From: Deltaproteobacteria bacterium | Lineage (GTDB): Bacteria; Bdellovibrionota; UBA1018 | Direction: 5' to 3' | DNA length: 36,789 bases | Assembly (NCBI GenBank): GCA_013286765.1 | Contig: JABDFB010000010.1 | Span: 1 to 36,789, forward strand | Shown: one piece after another, positions 23,600 to 31,954 of the stretch | Layout of the letters: the number at the start of each line of letters is the position of its first letter | How positions within the stretch are numbered: position 1 is the first letter of the stretch | Position numbers and translations under genes: made by a program | The notes under the pieces: model-generated | What the model was told of the DNA's origin: nothing | Databases searched by the model: none | Seen by the model: only the letters and a program-made list of their open reading frames with translations

Positions 23600-24860
23600 T
23601 AGGTTCTTGCATGAGAGTTTTTTGTTCGATCCATTTGGAAAAGTACTTAGTACTTCGGTGTAAGTGGAATTCGAAACATTTCTGGGCGATATCACCACCG
23701 ACAGAAGAATTGTCAGTTCTGAGTTTTAGCAAATAATCCCTCAAGCGGGGGAAGTTGGCTTCTTTGGAGTAGTCCTTTTGAAGAATTGAAATCCCCATAT
23801 CTCTTGCTCTGAGCCATTTTTCTTCGTTCGTGTAGAGTTCGATTGCACGGTCAGCAAATTCTTGAGGATTCGTTGCCACCAGATCGTTCCATATTGGATT
23901 ATCAGTTAATTCCGTCATTCCTTCAAAACCGATCGGGGTACTTAACGTAGGCGTGCCGCTCCACCAAGCATCGGATATTTTTCCTTTGATCCCTGCTCCG
24001 AATCTTAATGGCGCCAAGTTCAGACGATAGTTTCTTAATGTATCAAATTGATTCTTGACCGGGCCTAAAACATAAAAGCCATCCCCTGGTAACGAAAGAT
24101 CCATCAGTTCTTTTGTTGGATAAGCTCCAACACAATGCACTCTTAAATGCGATAGCTCCTGGGGCAATCTTTTCTTGATAAGAGGCCAAATTTCATTTCT
24201 TAACCAGGTGATCGCATCCTGATTCGGGCGGTGTCGGTAATTTCCGATCATTACAAAATCTCGGCGTTCCGAAAACGGTGGGTTTAGATCCGACAGGGGT
24301 GGATCGTATTGAAATCGGTAAAGGAGGAGTTTTTTCTCAGAAATATGAAATCGATTAACTAATAGATCTCTTTCAAAACTAGAAAGCACCAAGGTTCCAT
24401 CGCATCTATGGATCGAGCCGAGCTCCCTTAAGGCCATTTCCGTTTCCAAGTCAAATTCGCATGCGGCGACTTCGGCTACGCTCATTCCGGATCGGATGGC
24501 GTCTTCTCGACCATGGCGAAGAAAATGAAGATCCTGTGTGTCTAGAACTCTGACCGCAGACGGGCAATTCTCCTTGACCCTCCAGCCAAACTGCTCTTCC
24601 GTAACAAATCGATCAAAGATTACAAAATCAGGTTGGAGTTGCCGCACAAACTCATCGAACGATTTATCATTCAAAAGAATCGATTGAATACGGATTTTTT
24701 TTTCACTCAGACGATCTGCATAGGAATTGCCTTTTGATGCTGATGCAAAGGTAATGTCCCAGCCGAACGAGGTAAAGCTATCAATCAGATTCCAGCTTCG
24801 TAGACCCGCTGCCGAAGATTCTGGCTCTGGCCAAACGTAGCCAATAATTAGTACTTTCAT
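23586..24860 (-). CDS. GT-B (family 4-like) glycosyltransferase
   Basis: This 424-residue cytoplasmic glycosyltransferase starts MKVLIIGYVWPEPESSAAG, typical of GT4 N-terminal Rossmann domains. The C-terminal domain has RRDFVMIGNYRHRPNQDAITWL, HCVGAYPTKEL, LNLAPLRFGAGIKGKISDAW and WSGTPTLSTPIGFEGM. The last contains the G.P and EGM positions that bind the sugar-nucleotide donor in this fold. Donor and acceptor are unknown; envelope polysaccharide is likely. It is the last gene of a leftward run (permease, YqjE-like, YqjD-like, this gene) after a 38-nt gap with a hairpin. Its 3' end overlaps the convergent outer-membrane gene by 14 nt. Confidence 0.88.
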   Translation of the reverse strand: MKVLIIGYVWPEPESSAAGLRSWNLIDSFTSFGWDITFASASKGNSYADRLSEKKIRIQSILLNDKSFDEFVRQLQPDFVIFDRFVTEEQFGWRVKENCPSAVRVLDTQDLHFLRHGREDAIRSGMSVAEVAACEFDLETEMALRELGSIHRCDGTLVLSSFERDLLVNRFHISEKKLLLYRFQYDPPLSDLNPPFSERRDFVMIGNYRHRPNQDAITWLRNEIWPLIKKRLPQELSHLRVHCVGAYPTKELMDLSLPGDGFYVLGPVKNQFDTLRNYRLNLAPLRFGAGIKGKISDAWWSGTPTLSTPIGFEGMTELTDNPIWNDLVATNPQEFADRAIELYTNEEKWLRARDMGISILQKDYSKEANFPRLRDYLLKLRTDNSSVGGDIAQKCFEFHLHRSTKYFSKWIEQKTLMQEPIKKA

Positions 24861-24892
24861 AAATAATAAGTACTTTAATACAAGAAAGTACT
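24850..24892 (-). repeat. Three copies of an 8-nt repeat around the glycosyltransferase start
   Basis: On the - strand, AGTACTTT (24892-24885) is followed by AAAGTACT at 24876-24869 and again at 24857-24850. The second copy is codons 2-4 of the glycosyltransferase. The first arm can pair with either copy: one pairing leaves the start codon free, the other covers it. Confidence 0.45.
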
Positions 24893-24898
24893 AGAGGA

Positions 24899-25192
24899 CT
24901 AAAGATCAGTTTTCCACCGAGCATCAAATGACATCTTTATTACCTGACCAAAAAATACGCCTAAAGTCGCTAGTACGGCAATTACGATAACAGGATTCTT
25001 GGCGGCTTGGCTGTATTTTCGAACCTGGGTGACGCCACGTTCAATTCTATTCTTTAACTGGTCCAAAGACTCTTGGAAGTCCTCTCTGTTGCGCTGGACG
25101 TCCTGTTCTGCCAATTGCAATGATGTCGATGATGATTCGGCTGCTGCTTTATCTGCAATTGTATCTTCTCTGGTTGATGATTGCTGATTCAT
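24899..25192 (-). CDS. Small YqjD/ElaB-like membrane-anchored protein
   Basis: The 97-residue protein has a helical, Gln/Glu/Ser-rich cytoplasmic part (1-62) and one TM near the C-terminus (about 67-86, NPVIVIAVLATLGVFFGQVI). This layout resembles the YqjD/ElaB/DUF883 or DUF3618 families of tail-anchored proteins, and its upstream partner is a YqjE-like protein, as in enterobacterial yqjDEK. The start overlaps the upstream stop by 4 nt, so translation is coupled. The exact family is uncertain because the sequence is short and low in complexity. In enteric bacteria YqjD has been linked to ribosome association at the membrane; that cannot be transferred on this evidence. Confidence 0.75.
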   Translation of the reverse strand: MNQQSSTREDTIADKAAAESSSTSLQLAEQDVQRNREDFQESLDQLKNRIERGVTQVRKYSQAAKNPVIVIAVLATLGVFFGQVIKMSFDARWKTDL

Positions 25193-25650
25193 GACGCTCT
25201 CCGCTGAACTAGTTCAGTAATTTCGTGCATCTTGTTACGGACAATCTCAGCCTCTTTTTGAAGATGTGTTCGAGTGAGGATAAAGCTGAGATCTTCTTTC
25301 TTAAGTTTTCTCGCAAATAGGATTCCACATGGGACGCCGATCGTCACAAAAACTATGCAGACGATCAGAGAACTGAGCCAGTAGTTACTATTTAAGAGTT
25401 TGCCTAGACCTATGACTAAGAATGCCAGAAAAGGCAAAAGGCTTAACGCGGTCAGTAAAATAAACGCTGTTGTTATCAAAAGATGTCGGACTGCCTTCTC
25501 CGAAGCAGCTTCGAACTCCGCTCGAATCAAACGAATTTCACTTCGGGAGAGCCTCTGAAAGCCGTTGAAGAGGTCCTGTATGATGGTCGAGAGTGGCCTT
25601 TCCTGTTGCTCTATTGGTTGCTCTTCTGGCGTCGCTTTGGAAGATTCCAT
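25189..25650 (-). CDS. YqjE-like phage-holin-superfamily membrane protein
   Basis: The 153-residue protein has an N-terminal amphipathic helix (PLSTIIQDLFNGFQRLSRSEIRLIRAEFE). Two close TM helices follow (about 74-100 and 107-129), then a basic helical tail. This is the pattern of the YqjE / putative actinobacterial holin-X (holin superfamily III) family, which despite the name is a common chromosomal membrane protein of unknown function. I chose ATG 25650 because a GGGGG tract sits 5 nt upstream; GTG 25662 has none. It is coupled to the YqjD-like gene (ATGA overlap) and is 55 nt after the permease gene. Confidence 0.85.
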   Translation of the reverse strand: MESSKATPEEQPIEQQERPLSTIIQDLFNGFQRLSRSEIRLIRAEFEAASEKAVRHLLITTAFILLTALSLLPFLAFLVIGLGKLLNSNYWLSSLIVCIVFVTIGVPCGILFARKLKKEDLSFILTRTHLQKEAEIVRNKMHEITELVQRRAS

Positions 25651-25655
25651 AACTA

Positions 25656-25670
25656 CCCCCACAGTCGGGG
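25656..25670 (-). promoter_or_regulatory. Short hairpin over the ribosome-binding site of the YqjE-like gene
   Basis: On the - strand, CCCC (25670-25667) pairs with GGGG (25659-25656) across a short loop, with possible A-U and U-G extensions. The G-rich arm is the Shine-Dalgarno for ATG 25650. It is weak alone but similar in design to the leader at 22502-22535. Confidence 0.3.
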
Positions 25671-25705
25671 ATTTGCAATTCTGGAACCACTACAGGAATC
25701 TCAAT

Positions 25706-27097
25706 CTAAATGACGTGGTTGCCACTCTTCATGACGCTGTTTCTATAGCCATAGAGTGCATAAACAATTATTCCGGCTGCCATAGTGGCCATGAACGGCA
25801 TCCAATTTTGTACAAAAAGCTGTCCAAAGAGAAAAAGGCAAAGAAGTGCTGACATCGAAGCTACAAAATAGACCGCGGGGCACGAAAACGGGCGATTTTC
25901 GTTCGGAAATTTAGACCTCATAACCATCACGGAAATGGAAACCATGGCAAATGTTGCCAGAGTTGACATGCTGGACAACTGACCCAGTGTACTGACAGGA
26001 GCGAAACCAGCGATTAGCGCTATCGTGGTGCCACTGATAAGAACTCCCACGTGTGGTGTATCAAATCGAGGATGAACTTTTATAAAAAACCGTGGCAATA
26101 AGCCATCGCGGGCCATCATAAGAAGGAGTCGCGATTGGCCATACAGGTTTGACAGAATGACAGTTGTCATGCCCGCTAGAGCGCCGATGGCCACCAATTG
26201 AGCACCGATCGAAATTCCATTTTCTCTGAGTGCGCGCGCCATTGGTTCTGGATTATTCAATGTTGGATAAGGAACGATAAGCGTCAAGAGTCCGGAAACT
26301 ATAACGTAAAGGATTGCTGCACCTACCAATGAACCAATAATTCCAATTGGCAAGTCACGCTTTGGATTTTTGCACTCCTCTGCCGCAGTAGCAACTGTGT
26401 CAAACCCCGTGTAGGCCATGAAAACAAAAGCGGCACCGGCGGCAACTCCAAAGAACCCTTTCGGAGCATAGTCTTGCCAATTTAAAAGATTGGCGTGGGG
26501 CACCGCACACAGAATAAAAATAAAGATCGCTGTAATTTTTATGAATACGAGAAGGCCATTGAGACGAACTGCATCTTTGGTTCCTCTATAAAGAAGAAAG
26601 GTGAGAATTCCGACAATCAGCACCGCAGGGAAATTGATTACTCCCCCTTGTGACGGGATTTTAGTTATCGCATCAGGAAGGTGCACTCCACCTGAATTTA
26701 AAATTCCAATAATGTAGCCCGACCACCCCGAAGCAACGGTGGCAGAACCGTAGGTAAATACCATAATCATGAGCCATCCCACCATGAGAGCTATTACCTC
26801 TCCCAAAGTCGAGTAGGCATAACTGTAGGCACTTCCGCAAACAGGTAACATTGTTGCTAATTCGGAATAAGCAAGAGCCGTAAAAATGCAGGCAACTGCA
26901 CCTAGGATAAAAGAAATAGAAATAGCTGGGCCGGCGTATTGGGCTGCCGCAAGACCGGTCAAAACAAAAATACCGGTTCCAATAATGCCCCCTAATCCCA
27001 GCAAAACAAGGTCAAATGCGCCCAGAGTTTTTTTAAGTTCCGCTCTTTTGATTTCACTTCGAAGTTCGGCCAAATCCTTAAGTCGAAAAATACTCAT
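25706..27097 (-). CDS. Cationic amino-acid transporter-type APC permease
   Basis: This 463-residue inner-membrane transporter has about 12 TM helices. APC/CAT hallmarks are GGIIGTGIFVLTG in TM1, YSELATMLPVCGSAYSYAYSTLGE after TM2, and AYTGFDTVATAAEECKNPKRDLP around TM6. These fit the CAT subfamily (bacterial YfnA-like), which carries basic or neutral amino acids. It has the complete family length. The start is supported by AGGGAT about 7 nt upstream and by a good - strand promoter at 27128-27156. It is first of a probable four-gene unit (permease, YqjE-like, YqjD-like, glycosyltransferase). Confidence 0.92.
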   Translation of the reverse strand: MSIFRLKDLAELRSEIKRAELKKTLGAFDLVLLGLGGIIGTGIFVLTGLAAAQYAGPAISISFILGAVACIFTALAYSELATMLPVCGSAYSYAYSTLGEVIALMVGWLMIMVFTYGSATVASGWSGYIIGILNSGGVHLPDAITKIPSQGGVINFPAVLIVGILTFLLYRGTKDAVRLNGLLVFIKITAIFIFILCAVPHANLLNWQDYAPKGFFGVAAGAAFVFMAYTGFDTVATAAEECKNPKRDLPIGIIGSLVGAAILYVIVSGLLTLIVPYPTLNNPEPMARALRENGISIGAQLVAIGALAGMTTVILSNLYGQSRLLLMMARDGLLPRFFIKVHPRFDTPHVGVLISGTTIALIAGFAPVSTLGQLSSMSTLATFAMVSISVMVMRSKFPNENRPFSCPAVYFVASMSALLCLFLFGQLFVQNWMPFMATMAAGIIVYALYGYRNSVMKSGNHVI

Positions 27098-27127
27098 GTC
27101 TATCCCTATAGCTTGGTTTAAAGGGTT

Positions 27128-27156
27128 TTTATACTGCCATTTGCTATCAGTGTCAT
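27128..27156 (-). promoter_or_regulatory. Sigma-70-type promoter for the CAT permease unit
   Basis: Read on the - strand, ATGACA (27156-27151), a 17-nt spacer and TATAAA (27133-27128) are close to consensus. The permease ATG (27097) lies 31 nt beyond the -10. It overlaps the divergent + strand promoter at 27141-27169. Confidence 0.6.
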
Positions 27157-27169
27157 TTTTTATTATAAT
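27141..27169 (+). promoter_or_regulatory. Sigma-70-type promoter for the DUF1624 gene
   Basis: TTGCTA (27141-27146), a 17-nt spacer and a perfect TATAAT (27164-27169) form a strong promoter 20 nt before ATG 27189. It is interleaved with the opposite-strand promoter. Confidence 0.65.
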
Positions 27170-27188
27170 TTAAAAAAGCCGAAATGAA

Positions 27189-27965
27189 ATGGATATGTCG
27201 ACTCCCAACCGATATTGGCAATTAGACAGCATCAGAGGATTTGCTGTCGTATTAATGGTGATATATCACTCACTATTTGATTTGAATTATTTCGGAGGGC
27301 CTTTTCTCGGCCTACATTTCAATTTAAATCCATTATTACAACTAGTTATTCCGGTGACCATTGGAACTCTTTTTTTCCTAGTGCTGGGAGCCTCCGCTTT
27401 TATTAAATTTCAACAACTCCAAAAACAGTCCGTTCGTCCCTTTCTTTTGAGAGGAATCTTGCTCTTCGCGATTGGTTTAAGCATTACTCTCGTCACGGCT
27501 ATCTTTGTTCCACAAGGCCCCATTTACTTCGGTGTTTTACATTCGCTTGGCTTGAGCTTGGTGCTCCTTTTCCCATTCCTTTTGATAAATCGCTATGGGT
27601 TCAATCTCCTATTGGGAATGATAATTATTGCCGTAGGAGTTTTTCTTTTGCCTCGAGACGTCCATTTTCCGTGGCTGATTTGGGTTGGGTTTACTCCCGA
27701 GCATTACCAAAGTTTAGACTATTACCCCATTTTCCCGTGGTTCGGAGTGAGTCTTATCGGACTGGTATTTGGAAAAGTTTTCTTTGAACACTTTGGTGCT
27801 GCAGCCAAAATTCCGACGGTGGAAAACTTTAGACCGAGAAATTACCTTACCTCCTTGGCTTTTCTAGGGCGGCACTCCCTTCTCATCTATTTAGTGCATC
27901 AACCCGTGATTATGGGCTTAACCATGGCTATTTTTCGTTTGAGCAATTTTGTTCGGCTTCGGTAG
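27189..27965 (+). CDS. DUF1624 acyltransferase-like membrane protein
   Basis: The 258-residue polytopic inner-membrane protein has about 7 TM helices. It starts YWQLDSIRGFAVVLMVIYHS, the signature of the DUF1624 / heparan-alpha-glucosaminide N-acetyltransferase catalytic domain family, which shares its R-G-x-A and H features with the acyltransferase-3 superfamily. The C-terminal FLGRHSLLIYLVHQPVIMG is also typical. It may acylate a membrane or envelope glycan; the substrate is unknown. The length matches bacterial members (about 230-260). A strong promoter lies upstream, but no strong ribosome site. Its last 48 nt overlap the convergent trehalose-phosphatase gene, the longest such overlap in the window. 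Confidence 0.88.
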   Translation: MDMSTPNRYWQLDSIRGFAVVLMVIYHSLFDLNYFGGPFLGLHFNLNPLLQLVIPVTIGTLFFLVLGASAFIKFQQLQKQSVRPFLLRGILLFAIGLSITLVTAIFVPQGPIYFGVLHSLGLSLVLLFPFLLINRYGFNLLLGMIIIAVGVFLLPRDVHFPWLIWVGFTPEHYQSLDYYPIFPWFGVSLIGLVFGKVFFEHFGAAAKIPTVENFRPRNYLTSLAFLGRHSLLIYLVHQPVIMGLTMAIFRLSNFVRLR

Positions 27966-28763
27966 TTTGCCCGAACTATCCAGTTTATTCTGATGAAGCA
28001 CCTTGAGTAATCTATTAATCTCCGACTGCCTTTTTATAAAGTATTTCGCTTTCGACGTCTTCTTTTTGCCTACCCTGACAGTAAAAACGGATTGGTTAGC
28101 GAGCGCGCCGGGGAGTGTAAAGACGTCCTCGTCCGTAATGTCATCTCCAATATAAAAACTATTACGTAATCCCAATTTCTTCATAATAGCTAAAAGGGCA
28201 GTGCCTTTATTAAGGGCATTTTTAGACACTAAATTAACGACTGCTTTGCCTAGAATAATTCGGGGTGGAGGTGCGAGTTTCGAGGCTTGAAATAAAATCC
28301 ATTCTTTGATGTGAGGTTTGCGATTGGAGCATCGATAATGGAGAGAGAGTGAGAAGATCTTGTCTTCGATTTCTATATCTTTCTCCAAATGATTTGCTTT
28401 AATGACCTTTTTGAAGGATTTCCCCCAGTTTTTGCAGTCCTTCTTTAGTCCCACCAAAGAACCAGGTTTCATTTCTGAGGACTCTATTCCATGATTTCCG
28501 ATTAGATACGCAGGCATTTGACCCAGTTTACTCTTTAAGCTGGTCAGGCTTCTTCCCGAAACGACGGCCGTGCTACCTTCTCTTGCCAGCTGGTACAAGA
28601 GGTTTCGTGTTTTGGGGGAGAGTTCAGTAGCTTGCGGTCGACTGGTGATTTTTGTCAGAGTTCCATCAAAATCAAAAGCCAATAGAATATTCTCGAAGGG
28701 GCATGATGAGAGCTTACGAAGATTTTTTTTTAGAAACAGATACTGCATTCTATGCTTAGTCAC
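27918..28763 (-). CDS. otsB: Trehalose-6-phosphate phosphatase
   Basis: This 281-residue HAD-superfamily phosphatase would convert trehalose-6-phosphate to trehalose. Motif I is FDFDGTLTKI with the nucleophile and acid Asp pair. VVSGRSL and IGNHGIES are diagnostic of OtsB. The late motif GDDITDEDVF supplies the Mg-binding acids. The basic C-terminal tail (KLPKPNKIAQTKNSHG) is extra and lies in the part that overlaps the convergent gene. GTG 28763 is taken as start, but ATG 28748 with AAGGTGA upstream is possible. No OtsA synthase is in the window; the divergent GH15 gene is its neighbour, a frequent pairing. Confidence 0.88.
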   Translation of the reverse strand: MTKHRMQYLFLKKNLRKLSSCPFENILLAFDFDGTLTKITSRPQATELSPKTRNLLYQLAREGSTAVVSGRSLTSLKSKLGQMPAYLIGNHGIESSEMKPGSLVGLKKDCKNWGKSFKKVIKANHLEKDIEIEDKIFSLSLHYRCSNRKPHIKEWILFQASKLAPPPRIILGKAVVNLVSKNALNKGTALLAIMKKLGLRNSFYIGDDITDEDVFTLPGALANQSVFTVRVGKKKTSKAKYFIKRQSEINRLLKVLHQNKLDSSGKLPKPNKIAQTKNSHG

Positions 28764-28850
28764 CTTTACAAAAAATTCATCCTATCTTAGTCTGCATGAA
28801 CTACTAAACTTATTAACAAAATAGTACAAGTTTTTACGGGTTAAACAGAC

Positions 28851-30626
28851 ATGTATAAATACGGGTTAGTTGGAAATTGTCAAACAGCAGCGTTGATCAG
28901 TAATATGGGTTCTGTGGATTGGCTATGCATGCCTCGTCCGGATAGTCCTCCGGTGTTCGGGCGGATCTTGGATAAGGACGGAGGTTATTTTTCGATCGAG
29001 TCAGTGAGCAAATCGACTTCCCGGCAGACTTATATTCCCAATACGAATGTCCTCGTTACCGATATCCAGGATAAAGACGGAAATGCATTTCGAATCACCG
29101 ACTTTTGCCCCAGATTTGAACAGCACGGCCGGATGTATCGCCCAATTTCTTTCTTTAGAAAGATTGAACCGATCCATGGCAGTCCAACAATTAAAGTGAT
29201 TTGCCGACCCGTTTCTGGTTGGGAAAAAGAGCCAGTAAAAGTAGTTCGTGGAAACAGTCACTTGCGCTACGAAGTCCGAGGCGAGAGCTTGCGCCTTGTC
29301 ACCAATATGTCGCTTACCCACTTATGCGACGAAGTTCCGGTGCTCTTAAAAGAAACGGTTTATTTTGGTTTGACTTGGAGCATTGGAATTCAAGACGATC
29401 TAGTGAGAGTCAGCGAGGATTTTTTACAAAATACAATCGAGTATTGGAAAACCTGGGTAAAGCACTGCACTATTCCAACTTTCTACCAAAAAGAGACAAT
29501 CCGTTCCGCCTTGACACTGAAACTGCATTGTTATGAGGACACGGGCGCGATCTTGGCGGCTTTGACCACAAGCCTTCCCGAAGAAAATGGCCAAACCAGA
29601 AATTGGGACTATCGCTATTGTTGGCTAAGAGACGCGTACTACGTTCTGTCCTCGCTACACAACCTAGGGCATTTTGAGGAGATGGAAGGGTTCTTAACTT
29701 TTCTGCTCAATATTGCTGAGCGTCACGAACACTCACGCGAAAGGCTACGGCCCGTGTACCGTCTCGATCAATCCCTGCCGTTGCCAGAGCAAGAACATCT
29801 TAACTGGGAAGGATTTCGCGGATCTAGACCAGTTCGAAGTAACAATCAGGCGGCCGAGCATGTCCAAAACGATGTATATGGTGAAATGATTCTGACTCTG
29901 GCGCCGATTTTCTTCGATCAGAGATTTCATCATTTGCGCACCAAAGAGCACGAGGGTTTGCTCTCCCATCTGGTAAAATTGTGTATCCGCAATATTTCTA
30001 ACCCTGACGCTGGACTCTGGGAAATTCGCAATGGGTGGCAGGAGCATTCTTTTTCGAATCTTATGTGTTGGGCTGGAATTGAGAGAATGAGTCGAATTCA
30101 GGAAATGGGTTTTCTAAAAGATCTGAATATTGACCTGGCCCGCGCTAGAGACGTTGCCGAAAACGCGATTCGGCTGGCCGTACAGGATGGATCGCTCCGC
30201 AACGGTCCCAAGGATAGCACACTCGATGCAGCACTATTGCAGCTGCCGATTTTGCGGTTTCCCGACCAAGATGTTTGTAGAAATACGGTGAACAAAATCT
30301 ACCAAGAACTTAGAATGAACGATACGGACATCGGTCGAGGCTTTTTATACCGGTATTTGAGACCGGACGATTTTGGAAATCCAAAGTCTGCCTTCCTCAT
30401 TTGTTCGTTCTGGCTCGTACAAGCTCTTGCAAAGACAGGGCAAATAGAGGAAGCAAGTCGAGTGATGAAGTCGACTGTCATAGCCTCTAACGAGGTCGGC
30501 CTTCTCTCGGAGCATTTTGACCCGTTGACGGGAGAGCAGGCTGGAAATTTTCCGCAGGCGTACTCTCATGTGGGGCTAATCAATGCCGCTTTTGCAGTGA
30601 GCCCGGCGTGGTCGGAAGTCTTGTAG
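28851..30626 (+). CDS. GH15-family glycoside hydrolase (glucoamylase/trehalase type)
   Basis: This 591-residue soluble enzyme has the bacterial GH15 architecture: an N-terminal beta-sandwich starting YGLVGNCQTAALISNMGSVD and an (alpha/alpha)6 barrel. Barrel motifs are RNWDYRYCWLRDA, NNQAAEHVQNDVYGE, WEIRNGWQEHSFSN (general-acid Glu of WE.R), and EHFDPLTGEQAGNFPQAYSHVGLI at the end, whose Glu is the usual catalytic base region. It has the complete family length (about 590-610). Members hydrolyse terminal alpha-glucosidic bonds of maltodextrins, and some are trehalases. The divergent otsB makes trehalose metabolism the likely context. No signal peptide, so it acts in the cytoplasm. Confidence 0.9.
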   Translation: MYKYGLVGNCQTAALISNMGSVDWLCMPRPDSPPVFGRILDKDGGYFSIESVSKSTSRQTYIPNTNVLVTDIQDKDGNAFRITDFCPRFEQHGRMYRPISFFRKIEPIHGSPTIKVICRPVSGWEKEPVKVVRGNSHLRYEVRGESLRLVTNMSLTHLCDEVPVLLKETVYFGLTWSIGIQDDLVRVSEDFLQNTIEYWKTWVKHCTIPTFYQKETIRSALTLKLHCYEDTGAILAALTTSLPEENGQTRNWDYRYCWLRDAYYVLSSLHNLGHFEEMEGFLTFLLNIAERHEHSRERLRPVYRLDQSLPLPEQEHLNWEGFRGSRPVRSNNQAAEHVQNDVYGEMILTLAPIFFDQRFHHLRTKEHEGLLSHLVKLCIRNISNPDAGLWEIRNGWQEHSFSNLMCWAGIERMSRIQEMGFLKDLNIDLARARDVAENAIRLAVQDGSLRNGPKDSTLDAALLQLPILRFPDQDVCRNTVNKIYQELRMNDTDIGRGFLYRYLRPDDFGNPKSAFLICSFWLVQALAKTGQIEEASRVMKSTVIASNEVGLLSEHFDPLTGEQAGNFPQAYSHVGLINAAFAVSPAWSEVL

Positions 30627-30659
30627 CGATTTTTTGAAAACGGATGCTAAAATATTTTT

Positions 30660-31439
30660 ATGGACACAGAATATCCGTCTTCGTCACCGTCAGGACCCTC
30701 AGGGCAGAACCCAACTGAATTGAAATTCAAACCTGTTACCGAAGGTCTAGGATTTCATCCTTTCTCAGATGGATTGCCCTATGCACCCATAGCAAAGAAA
30801 AATTTGAGTGGTGGTTCGGGTGCACTTTCTGCTGGGGCGCCCAGATTCGTTCCTCCGCAGTCGACAGAGAAACCGGTAAATTACCAAAATCGCCCTAGTG
30901 CAAATCCGCAACTTCAAGTTCCCACGTCATCCGGTGCAACAACCGGTGTGGCCGGTATGGTAGCGGCTGGCCCAGCGATTGGTACCACTGCAAGAAGTGG
31001 TACCGCGAACAGCACCGCCCAGGCATTTGAGCTGATTCCGGGAAGATCGTATCTTCTCCGACGGGTTTGCGCTTACGGTCTTGACCTGACAATTCATTCT
31101 GTAGTTTGTGTTTTGGCAGTGACTCAGGTCCTTTTCAAACACAATATCAGCGCCGAAGTTCTTAGAGATGTTAATTTCTTAGTAGTCCTGGTTCTATTCT
31201 TGGGAGTCTTCAACTGGTTATCAACTACAGCGCAGGAAGTGATCTTCGGAACAACAATTGGCAAAAGAATTTTCCGGCTATATCTCAAAGGCAGTGGAAT
31301 CGCCATCTTCTTAAGAGCGCTATTCTTTATTCCGAGTGTCAGCTTCTTCGGGATTGGTTTGCTTTGGTGCCTCTGGGATTGGCGAAAGCGCTGCTGGCAT
31401 GATAGGATCGTTGGCGTTCAGCCCGCTGAAATACAATGA
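30660..31439 (+). CDS. RDD-family membrane protein with disordered N-terminus
   Basis: The first 125 or so of 259 residues are low-complexity, rich in Pro, Ser, Gly and Thr, and likely disordered. The RDD domain follows (about 125-255): [20 protein letters not shown] with the Arg/Asp pair in TM1, a second TM, the conserved [12 protein letters not shown] loop, a third TM and the terminal [15 protein letters not shown], which carries the family's last Asp. Function is unknown for most RDD proteins; a few act as cation/proton exchangers. It sits 33 nt after the GH15 gene, and its stop overlaps the next start by 4 nt (ATGA), coupling it to the heptose enzyme gene. Confidence 0.85.
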   Translation: MDTEYPSSSPSGPSGQNPTELKFKPVTEGLGFHPFSDGLPYAPIAKKNLSGGSGALSAGAPRFVPPQSTEKPVNYQNRPSANPQLQVPTSSGATTGVAGMVAAGPAIGTTARSGTANSTAQAFELIPGRSYLLRRVCAYGLDLTIHSVVCVLAVTQVLFKHNISAEVLRDVNFLVVLVLFLGVFNWLSTTAQEVIFGTTIGKRIFRLYLKGSGIAIFLRALFFIPSVSFFGIGLLWCLWDWRKRCWHDRIVGVQPAEIQ

Positions 31440-31954
31440 AAAATCCAAGAAAAGATCCTAAACAAAATTTAAGATCCTCGAATTCCAAGATCAAAACGGC
31501 CCGCGCCTTAAAAAGAACCCTAGAGAGTCCTGGCATCCAGAAAAAGACTGTCGTCTTCACCAATGGCTGTTTTGACCTCTTACACAAAGGACACGTACGC
31601 TATCTCGAGGAAGCTCGAAAGCTAGGCCACATTCTCGTTGTTGCTTTGAACGATGATTTTTCAGTGAGACAGCTTAAGGGACAGGGGCGCCCTCTTAATA
31701 AACTGCGTGATCGTCTCGAAGTAATGGCCGCACTGGAATCAGTCGATTATGTAACTTGGTTTGGTGACGCTACGCCTCTTAAAATCATTCGCTTACTAAG
31801 ACCTGATGTCCTGGTTAAAGGCGGTGATTGGAAAACCCAGCAAATTGTAGGTTCTCAAGATGTACTAGGTTGGGGGGGCAAGGTTTTTTCTCTAAATTAT
31901 GTGAAGGGCCGTAGCACTACAAAGCTTATTTCAAAAATGCTAGCGACTTCGTAG
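31436..31954 (+). CDS. rfaE2: D-glycero-beta-D-manno-heptose 1-phosphate adenylyltransferase
   Basis: This 172-residue nucleotidyltransferase corresponds to the C-terminal half of enteric HldE. It transfers AMP to heptose-1-phosphate, giving ADP-heptose for the LPS inner core. The start of the domain is [21 protein letters not shown], with the HxGH motif (HKGH). [37 protein letters not shown] and the terminal GRSTTKLI complete the cytidylyltransferase-fold signature. It is a stand-alone version without the kinase half, which must lie elsewhere. It has an N-terminal basic extension of about 25 residues. Coupled to the RDD gene; its last 15 nt overlap a convergent membrane-protein gene. Confidence 0.92.
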   Translation: MKNPRKDPKQNLRSSNSKIKTARALKRTLESPGIQKKTVVFTNGCFDLLHKGHVRYLEEARKLGHILVVALNDDFSVRQLKGQGRPLNKLRDRLEVMAALESVDYVTWFGDATPLKIIRLLRPDVLVKGGDWKTQQIVGSQDVLGWGGKVFSLNYVKGRSTTKLISKMLATS

